Assembly: GCF_027943255.1 (NCBI RefSeq)
Contig: NC_072895.1
Span: 28,308,001-28,372,000, forward strand
DNA length: 64,000 nucleotides
Direction of reading: 5' to 3'
Origin: Anastrepha obliqua
Lineage: Eukaryota; Arthropoda; Insecta; Diptera; Tephritidae
Shown: one piece after another, positions 56,755 to 64,000 of the stretch
Layout of the letters: each line of letters begins with the position of its first letter
Numbering within the stretch: the stretch's first letter is position 1
Made by a program: the position numbers and the translations under genes
The notes under the pieces: model-generated
Seen by the model: the letters and a program-made list of their open reading frames with translations, nothing else
Told to the model about the DNA's origin: nothing
Databases searched by the model: none

Positions 56755-57790
56755 AAGGAAATTTGATGTCAGATTTCCTTTGCGTGGGCAATGGAGTAAT
56801 CCAGAGTGCATTACAAGAGGTTTGACGGATATTTTCTTTACCGATGGCTCGAAGAACAAAATAGGGTCTAGAGCTGGATGGTACTTAAACGAGAATAATA
56901 GGTATCATTACACTATGAGAGGAATAGCAACTGCTCCTCAAAAGGAAATTTTTGCCATCCTGAAAGTAGCCGAATGGATAATCGAGAGGAGATGAAGCGG
57001 GAAGCAGATTGGAGTTTTCAGTGACAGTCAGGCTGCACTGAAGGCCCTGGAGAACGCGAAACAAACCTCAAAGATTGGTCAAAAATGTAAGAAGAAGCTT
57101 AATTCTGTCGCAAGACAAAAAGGGCTTGTACTTATATGGGTTCCAGGACACTCCGGTGTTCAAGGAAACGAAATGAGCTGGAAATGAGGATCAGCGGTTC
57201 CCCACAAGGGCCAGAGCCAATAATTGAAATCAGTTCCGCAGGAATCATGAATTGGATCAGCGATTATGTAGGCAATCTACATAAAGAGCGATGGTCGGGT
57301 CTTAAACACTGCAGAACTGCAAAGTGTTTTGTGAAAGGTCCGAACAGAAAACTGACAAACTCGGTTGATGGTCGGTATTATTACAGAAAACAGCCCATGG
57401 GGTCAGCATATGACCACCATTGGAGTTATTGAGGACCAAATGTGCCTGTCTTGCTTGGAGGAGGCGGATAGCACTGAGCACTTTCTCTGTGAGTGTCCTG
57501 CCTTTGCTAGAGCTCTGCTACGAGTTTTAGATTCCGATGTCTTGAGAATGAGTAATATTCGTTCTCTAAAACTGGAGGATATTTACAGATTTGTCAAATA
57601 ATCTGGAAAATTCTCACAGGACTAACTATCTCTATCTCTGTCTCTATTCTTTCCTATCTCTTTCTCCTTGACTATCTACCCCCTTTCCAGAGTTTTAAAT
57701 ACAATGGCTTTTTTAGCCTGAGTGTTTTAGGAGCCACCAAATCACCTGGTGCTCCTTGGCTCGACCTTTTCAAATTTCAATTTCAGTTTT
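56755..57790 (+). mobile_element. RNase H-bearing LINE remnant (family C, copy 1)
   Basis: Contains an RNase H domain: DIFFTDGSKNKIGSRAGWYL, IATAPQKEIFAILKVAEWI, GVFSDSQAALKALENAKQ and VLIWVPGHSGVQGNE. All four acidic positions of the usual D-E-D-D set appear except the last, where a frameshift follows GNE. Next comes a zinc tail, CLSCLEEADSTEHFLCECPA, and a pyrimidine-rich 3' UTR. It lacks the RT and has stops at 56993 and 57185 and frameshifts. A related 3' end lies at 18110-18480 (minus). Confidence 0.85.
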
Positions 57791-59184
57791 AAGTGTGAAT
57801 AAAAATGTATTTCCTTTCTTTTAAAAAAATCGGTAATTTCTTTCCGGACAATCCAATAACTTGCCGCATGAAATAGATTTTTCTTTTTAAAGTAAAATTT
57901 TTAAAAAGTAAAATTTAAGTTCCGTTCCCAGAACCACAACAGTTTGAAATTAGTTGATTTCAAGTCTCTATTGAGTACAGTTAGCCATAGGTACAACTTT
58001 AGGCAAAAAATAAGAACAAAACAAAATAAAAAGCACACACACACACAAACAGCAGTGCTGCACAGTAGTAAAAAGATTACATTAGCTCACTTACGGCCGG
58101 CGGCTGGCCATGACGTGTCGCTGTTGTTAGGGTGCAGCGCCTACTCCTCCTACATTTTGCTATATTTTTCTACACTTTTTGTGCATTTGTGCGAACTTAG
58201 TATTATTTGCCAAGCACGCACACATACGCAGTCACGCATTCGGGGAAAGTGCACATTCATCACAATCACCGCTCACCCACCCAACGGCTGAAGCATATAA
58301 ATAATTGCCATGCTTAGTTACATCAAGAGGTTCGCTCTACGGCATCTACCCCAGCGCAGGCCTGCAACTTTCATTGTGTGTGTGTGTGGGTGTGAATTTA
58401 ACACGTTAAGCTCTCCAAAGACGCTTTTTTAACTTTTCGTGGTTTTCTCGTTGATCTTAATTTGCGTTTTTTTTTGGCGCGAATTTTCTTTTTTATGCCC
58501 TACACGACATAATGAATTTGTGTATGAATTTTGTGTTTAAAAATAACCAAAAACAGTTTTTAAGTAAACGAGAATGCTTTTGCTCGAGTTTGTTTGCGCA
58601 AAAAAAAATTTTTTTTCCTGAGTTTAGCGAAAAAATTAAAAATTGGTTCAGCTTGACCGAGCCTCCTCTTTCGCTTCGGCCTCCGCCGGAGGGTTCATTT
58701 TGTGTTGAATCGGATTTTACCAAAAATGGCTAAACTTTGGCCAGATATTTATTTACTCTTTATGGGTCAGTTTAGTTTACTCGTAAGGGTCAGATCGTTT
58801 GCCCGACAAGAGAAAGAGGTATTTGGGATTGAGTTAGATGACAAGATAGGCACCTAATTAAAGGCAAAGATATGACAAAGATGTGACAAAGGTCACCCTG
58901 TTCTTAGTATCAGATGAGGTACTTTACTTAAGAGGTACCTTTTCGATACTTTGAGTAAACTTTGTTCAAAACTCTGACGTGATTAAAATTTCTCTGGGGA
59001 GAGTTACGAATTTTGCGTCGCAAAAGTTACCCTTTCGAGAACAATTTGGAAAAACTGGATTCGGAATTGACTTTAATGCTTCGAATGCTTAGCGACAGAA
59101 TGGCTGTGGTAGAGTGGAGTAACGCCTTTCTCTGGCTGAAACCGAGAATGATTACTACGCAAGGAGGTGTTCTCTAGTGAGGAG
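57791..59184. other. Upstream flank, no recognised gene
   Basis: Includes (CA)n near 58034-58046 and (TG)n near 58374-58388. No coding sequence, RNA gene or element is recognised. Confidence 0.5.
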
Positions 59185-59540
59185 GTGTTTCTGCGGAAGA
59201 TTTTTAGACCTTTGCATGTTGGCGATGGCGAATATCGCAGGGGAGGGAACGATGAGCTGTATGAGCTTTACGACGACATAGACATAGCACAGCGAATAAA
59301 GTTCTAGCGGCTACGTTGGCTGGGTCATGGATATAAACGCTTCGGCTCTGAAAGTATTCGATGTGGTACCAGCTGGTGATAGCAGAGGAAGAGAAAAGTC
59401 CGCTATGCGCTGTAAAGATTAGGTGTAGAAGGACGTGACTTCACTTGGTGGGTTCAACTGGCGCCAGTTAGCACGAGAAATAAACGACTGGCGCGATTTG
59501 TTAAACTCGGCCAAAATCGCGTAAACGGTTATCGCGCTAA
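59185..59540 (+). mobile_element. RTE-like family D 3' tail (copy 6)
   Basis: Reads GTGTTTCTGCGGAAGATTTT, ATCGCAGGGGAGGGAACGAT and the AGCACAGCGAATAAAG and GTTAGCACGAGAAAT words of the family D tail. It ends GTTATCGCGCTAAT at the left TTAA of a MITE. The purine tail GAAGAGG resumes just after that MITE at 59868. Confidence 0.75.
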
Positions 59541-59867
59541 TTAACACTTTATCGACCGGTTGTGGTTGAGGCTGCCACTCAGTAAGTACCGGCTAAATTT
59601 TCACTATGCATTGTGTTGTTCTTATTCCTTTTGTTTTAAAGTAATGGAATTTTATTGATATTTATACTTTATTTTGTATTTGTTTTATAAAAGGAGAGGT
59701 CAGTACAAAGCTGCAAATAATTAACGACGTTGGCGCTGCGTAGTTATAAAAAGAGCTACCCACTGACAAAAACCGTCGATAACCAAAAGCCGATTAATAG
59801 GCTACCGGTCAATAAGCGCTGGCAATCGAAAAGCCTATTTATAGGCTACCGGTCGATAAAGTGTTAA
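59541..59867. mobile_element. TTAA-flanked MITE with 16 bp perfect TIRs
   Basis: TTAA (59541-59544) is followed by CACTTTATCGACCGGT. The exact inverted copy ACCGGTCGATAAAGTG (59848-59863) is followed by TTAA (59864-59867). TTAA target duplication is the signature of piggyBac-type transposition. The element is 319 bp between the TTAAs and non-coding. An internal direct repeat of TAGGCTACCGGTC lies near its right end (59797 and 59842). It sits in the 3' tail of a family D LINE. The perfect TIRs suggest a fairly recent insertion. Confidence 0.9.
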
Positions 59868-59914
59868 GAAGAGGTGTTCTCTCACCTCTAGTCTGCTTTG
59901 TTGTAGTTAATAGG

Positions 59915-60790
59915 CTATAGGGTGATTGCCTACGTGGATAACGTGCCACTTATTGTTAGAAGAAAGGCTCTGGACATTCTGTATGAATTGATGCAAGATT
60001 CCCTAATCGCAATTGTAAAAATTCGCACTATCGATACATCCTCTCAAAGTGGAGGTTGTGTTATTCACGAGGAGGTGTTAGACACCTCAAGTTCCATCTC
60101 TAAATGGGGAGTGCTACGCTGATGTTGCTTGACAGGGCCAAGTACCAGGACTTCGTCCTTGAGATGAAGCTAACAGCTAACAAGTCAAATATTTGAGGAA
60201 AGGATTAAGAAATACTTAAATGATGCCATTCACAAAATATGAGAGGTCTCACCTAGAGTTTTTTCGCTTAGAGTTTCGATTCTGGCTAAATAGCGGAATT
60301 ATAAAGGCAATTTTGTGGTAAGGAGTGCTGGTCTGGTGGAACTCGCTGGAAAAGACGAGTCGATTAAGAAGCTGCAGAGAGTTCATGATCTACCCTTATT
60401 GGAATTAGTGGATTGTTTGGGAACGCGCCTACGCTAGCGCTTAGCGGAATGCTGAACCAACGGGTACCACGCAGGCATCGAAGTCTGTTGCTGCAATCAA
60501 ACTGAGAGCTTCGGACTGAAAGCTAGACGAAAGCTACCAACATCCCACTATTCTTAGAAACTTTTAGTTTAATCTACGTAGTGACTGATCCATGTAAACC
60601 CTCTCTGTGTCCGAGCAGGACGTTCTCCAATCATATTTCCTCATGGAAAGAGAGAGCGGATACAGTATTTGGAAACAGGAGCTGGTGAATCTGTTCATGG
60701 ATGGCTCGAAGTTTGATGGACGGGCGAAGTTAATGAGATATTACGGAGTGAGAGCCATCGAAATAAGTAGCCCAAGTAATTTAGGGAACG
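59915..60790 (+). mobile_element. I/LOA-like LINE remnant (family A)
   Basis: Begins RVIAYVDNVPLIVRRKALDI-like, with the RT active site degraded from ADD to VDN. It continues with LVWWNSLEKTS and AAIKLRASD-like pieces, and ends near the start of RNase H, LFMDGSKFDGRA (about 60697). It is interrupted by many stops and small deletions. It is the most decayed of the larger family A copies. Confidence 0.7.
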
Positions 60791-60914
60791 GAGCTCCTTT
60801 GTAGACCTGTACTTTGATGATGGGAAACTACTATATATTAAAAGTACAGTCATGATGTACTTCAGGTCGCTATAAAAAAGGATGGAAAAGTACCAAACAA
60901 ATAGATATAGGAAG

Positions 60915-61150
60915 AAGGGGGTTTGGATTAGAGGATGGCGCTCAATAGTCGCTAATTACGTGCGTATTCACCGCTTCATGTTGTTGCTGAATTTCGACAG
61001 GTCCGCATTATCTGCAGGAATAGCAAAAAAGTGACGTCTGGGCAGTCCAAATCTTTGCCCTATGAGAGCAGGACAGCTGAGAAGAAGCCACTGAGATGAT
61101 TCCACTTCGTCCTCCAGACAGCTTGACAGACATTGACTCTTAGGCGTTCA
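60915..61150 (-). mobile_element. Family A LINE 3' fragment, minus
   Basis: The minus strand reads CLEDEVESSQWLLLSCPALI and FAIPADNADLSKFSNNMKR, matching VEVESSQHLLLSCPAL and FATPGDIAGADIKNLMNF of the 54.1 kb copy. Only the zinc-tail region is preserved. Confidence 0.65.
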
Positions 61151-61194
61151 CGCGAAGAGACCTGGTATTACTTTCGTCCTAAAAGAGATCCCTA

Positions 61195-61275
61195 ATAGAA
61201 AAGATGAGTTCATCTCAGCACCTTCTCCTCAAATGCCCGGTTCTCGTGGGGTTAAGATTTATGCATCTTGGCTCT
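61195..61275 (+). mobile_element. Family A LINE zinc-tail fragment, plus
   Basis: The plus strand reads SSQHLLLKCPVLVGLRF for about 25 codons. It is the same protein segment as the neighbouring minus fragment, so the two form an inverted pair about 60 bp apart. Confidence 0.55.
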
Positions 61276-61450
61276 CCCTGTGTGCGCATATAACAGGCCC
61301 AATTATTTTCATCGGTAATATGAGGCAGTACACACAACTGTAGGTAATCACTTTTCGTTCCTCTCCACAACCTTCACACCACGAAGTGTTCAAATAGAGA
61401 AAACTCGGCAACTAAATCGGAGATGCGTTAGTTGAGATGACTTTTTGACT

Positions 61451-62010
61451 TATGCTCAAAAAGTACCGGGAATGTTTAATTTAAACGAACAGCGCACATG
61501 GTCCGAACCGATCCATATTTTTTTCTTATGTTGGTAGGACTGTAAGACACACATCTGTCACTTTTTAGCGTCATCGGATCGGATTAGTGTCTGCCTGGCC
61601 GGCCGGAAATATGGGCAAACAATTCTTGGATTTTGCATGATGATAACGCGCCATCGCACCGAGCCCAAATTGTGTTGGATTATTTGACCAAACACCAAGT
61701 AAATGCCATCGTGCTAGCACCGTATTCGCCTTATATGGCCCCGTGCGACCTCTTTTTGTTTCCCAAGTTGAAGTTACCACTTCGTGGAAGGAGATTTCAA
61801 TCGATAGAGGAGATCAAAGAGAATGCGACGAAGGAGCTGAAGGCCATCCCTTCGCCGGCTTACCAGGGGTGCATGGAGGACTGGGTTAAACGTTGGCACA
61901 GGTGTGTTGCTTCAGACGTGTCATATTTTGAAGGAGATAAAATAAATTTGCCAGAAATTTAACTCTGTATTGTTTTATTTAAACATTTCTTGTACTTTCT
62001 GGTTATGGGG
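61451..62010 (+). mobile_element. Mariner transposon with large internal deletion
   Basis: TIRs are recognisable: left AAAAGTACCGGGAATGTTTA near 61458, and right, its diverged inverse, AAACATTTCTTGTACTTTCT near 61981. The 560 bp inside holds only the last third of a mariner transposase. It is a different mariner subfamily from the one at 467-1760, judged by the protein differences. Confidence 0.75.
61625..61962 (+). pseudogene. Mariner transposase C-terminal part
   Basis: Open for about 110 codons. It starts LDFAW-like sequence, then ILHDDNAPSHRAQIVLDYL, YSPYMAPCDLFLFPKLK, FQSIEEIKENATKEL and WHRCVASDVSYFEGDKI, and stops in a natural place (LPEI stop). The second and third catalytic aspartates (DDN and APCD, 34 residues apart) are present, but the first catalytic block is deleted. 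The conserved SPDLAP motif reads SPYMAP. Not functional alone. Confidence 0.85.
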
Positions 62011-62344
62011 TAGATGTGAGTTTGTAGTTTATGAGCTACCTGAGGAGTACAGCTGGTCCTGTTTAAAAAAAGTATTACAATGCATAATACATCGCTTCTA
62101 GTCGGAATATAGGGCGAAAATTTGTGTCAGCCGCTATGTGTCTGATTTGGTCCAAGGTGGCGGTGGTAGGACTCTCGAGGGAGATTGTGCGCATCCGAGT
62201 TTGACGTGGGTGACCTCTGCGTGGACATTCTTTGCGAATTCCATTGAAAAGCCATTTTAGCAACATTGTCGTCCGCTCTACGGAGTGTATGGTTTTCATT
62301 TTCGTCTTTTTATTTCGAAATTAATTGGGCAGCTTTTACTAAGC
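62011..62344. other. Upstream flank, no recognised gene
   Basis: No coding or repeat signal is recognised. Confidence 0.45.
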
Positions 62345-62620
62345 AGCGGCCGCCGTAGCCGAATGGGTTGGTGCGCGACTACCATTCGGAATTCACAGAG
62401 AGAACGTCAGTTCTCACCAAAATTAAGAAAAACATTTTTCTAATAGCGGTCGCCCCTTGGCAGGCAATGGCAAACCTCCGAGTGTATTTCTGCCATGAAA
62501 AAGCTCCTCACAAAAATATCTGCCGTTCGGAGTCGGCTTGAAACTGTAGGTCCCTCCATTTGTGGAACAACATCAAGACGCACACCACAAATATGCCAAT
62601 TATATATATATATTTTACTA
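62345..62620 (+). mobile_element. tRNA-derived SINE, plus copy
   Basis: Head GCCGTAGCCGAATGGGTTGG, then a degraded B box (CAGTTCTCACC), then body words CAAACCTCCGAGTGTATTTC, GAAAAAGCTCCTCAC and TTTGTGGAACAACATC, and an ATATATATAT tail near 62603-62615. It is the same family and nearly the same length as the copy at 51885-52210, in the opposite orientation. Confidence 0.85.
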
Positions 62621-62724
62621 AGCAGAAGAAGGTCCATATTGGATATTGTTTTCGCCCAAAAGATACGGAACGTTGACAAACGTTTGAAGGCGTCTTTTTA
62701 TGTGGTCAGACACAGGCCAGGTCT

Positions 62725-62990
62725 CAGAACCATATTAAGCGAACTGATTTTACGCTGGTGTTGAAGATTTTAAGTTTTGTTTTTAGTGACAGGGTGCGAG
62801 ATCGCCACAGTCTGCTTGGCTTATGAAACACAGTTTGTGCTTTACAAATGCGAGTTGCTGCATCTGTGATTTGGCTACCGAGGTAGTAGAACTCATCCCC
62901 AGCTTCGATAATGTTGGCGTTTTCGCTGGTAGTTAGTTCAAAAGGAGAGATATTGAATAAAATGCACATTTCCGCGCCAAAATAGAAAAC
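62725..62990 (-). mobile_element. RTE-clade LINE RT-end fragment
   Basis: The minus frame reads ANIIEAGDEFYYLGSQITDA, then RICKAQTVFHKPSRLWRSR, TLSLKTKLKIFNTSVKSV. The YLGSxI and SLKTKLRIFNxxVxSVLLY motifs are characteristic of the region after the RT active site in RTE elements. Short and isolated. Confidence 0.7.
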
Positions 62991-64000
62991 AAATAAATCA
63001 ACTTGCAAACGAAAATAGAAAAGGTAAAAATAAGAAAGTGCACAAATAGAATGTTGGCAAATACTAGCAGAATGGCGAAATTAGACAAAAGGGAAGATAC
63101 GCTGACAGTTGGGTCGATTTTTTGACAGTTACACTACAAATTACTGAGCGATACTACAAATAAGTGAATCTTGCTCTCCACGTGAGAAAGAGCGTTAAAA
63201 GCGCTAATGTATAGAAGTGCATACAAGTGTGTATTTCTATACATATATGTGTGTATATTACATATGTGTGTGTACATATGTGTGTACTTATCTCTGCTCG
63301 CTCTTGTAAATTGGTGAAAACAGCAATTGAATTTGCCTTTACTCTGCCAATTCTATTGAAGCTTTTTCGCAAGGCAGACGACTTACGTGACCTGCTCCTT
63401 TTCCTAAAGTTCTGTAATTTTTTCAACTCAATCTTCTTCACACTTAGAATTTCTCGATTTCATAATCGATTACTCCCAATTGTCATTTGCTCTGCAACTT
63501 AGCTGGCTCTCTCACTCTTCCACTATCTTTCGCTCACACTTCATCTCTTTCACTCATTTGCTCTCTTTCACTAACTCACCCTCACCTCGTTCTCAGGTGA
63601 GTGCATACTCCTACCGAAGTGTATACACACACTTTTAGGCTTATGCATATCAATGCCTACGATTCGCAGCAGTGACGACTAAACGATATCGTCATTTACG
63701 ATTTATACTCTCGAGAAAAAAGAAAAAAGAAAAAAGCACGCACTTAGATGCATTTTTACGACGCTCATCCCATCCGGCCCCTACAACGCACCCAACATCC
63801 ATCTACCCTACAACGGCATGCGTGTGGGGGTGTGCATAAACTATTGTGCACCGCATAACAATGGTTAGAGCTGTGTGTTGTTCATGCTTGTATTAAGTCA
63901 CTGCCAACATTCAGCAAGCCACAACAACAATGCTGTTGCCATTAGCGCACACGAGCCCAACATTACGAATGAGTGAGCGAGCGCACGAGCTCGCCAATGT
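62991..64000. other. Right edge, no recognised gene
   Basis: A TG/TA microsatellite lies at about 63210-63290. A pyrimidine-rich stretch at about 63500-63600 is full of CTCTC and TTTCACTC words, that is, GAGAG on the minus strand. Such GAGA-rich DNA is common near fly promoters, but no start site can be supported. Confidence 0.45.

Noticed and set aside
61625..61962. Loss of the third catalytic aspartate in the mariner fragment (SPYMAP)
   Set aside because: Counting 34 residues from the second aspartate lands on the D of APCD, which is intact. The Y replaces a conserved but different aspartate.
63500..63600. GAGA-rich promoter of brp on the minus strand
   Set aside because: The pyrimidine-rich words are suggestive, but no initiator, start site or link to exon 1 can be shown from sequence alone.

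Overview
This is a window of insect nuclear DNA, almost certainly from a higher fly (Cyclorrhapha). A tephritid-like acalyptrate would fit, but the species cannot be fixed from the sequence. The evidence is a recognisable fly gene with spliced exons and long introns, an AT-rich background, and decayed dipteran transposons (mariner, Jockey-, R1-, RTE- and I/LOA-like LINEs, tRNA-derived SINEs). No prokaryotic gene or viral genome was seen.

The only host gene I can support is bruchpilot (brp), the ELKS/CAST-family scaffold of the presynaptic active zone, on the minus strand. Six coding exons are present in order: 48994-48862, 30934-30818, 30414-30244, 28171-27915, 26115-25869 and 22368-22313. 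All splice junctions are GT-AG and all phases agree. Together they encode the first 327 residues. The rest of the gene must lie beyond position 1, so the last visible intron exceeds 22.3 kb. The intron between exons 1 and 2 is 17.9 kb.

The introns and the upstream flank are packed with mobile DNA. From left to right: a terminal-inverted-repeat (TIR) element with an internal TGAGTCA minisatellite and a nested mariner (0.35-2.3 kb); an R1-like LINE (4.4-6.6 kb); Jockey-like and RTE-like remnants (10.3-12.2 kb); a degenerate AT-rich repeat field (14.5-16.3 kb); an R1-like LINE nested in the 3' end of another LINE (16.9-18.5 kb); a ~60 bp minisatellite (20.5-21.5 kb); DD41D mariner-like elements (23.1, 25.2 and 40.3 kb); I/LOA-like RNase H LINE fragments (28.6, 32.3, 54-56 and 60-61 kb); a ~190 bp satellite and a long hairpin (34.6-35.4 kb); a two-copy uncharacterised repeat tailed by an RTE-like 3' end (37.4 and 50.7 kb); and a 5.5 kb field of TTTAGTACTAAA palindromes holding three apparently identical 1,222 bp tandem units (42.96-48.4 kb). 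Upstream of the first coding exon are SINEs, head-to-head LINEs and a clean TTAA-flanked MITE (59.5 kb).

The genes do not form a pathway. The biology is one large neuronal gene whose introns have collected nested transposons and locally amplified satellites. The least expected items are the TIR element carrying a TGAGTCA array, the higher-order AGTACT satellite in intron 1, the RTE-tailed repeat pair and the TTAA MITE. All transposon-family names rest on motifs read by eye, without database searches.
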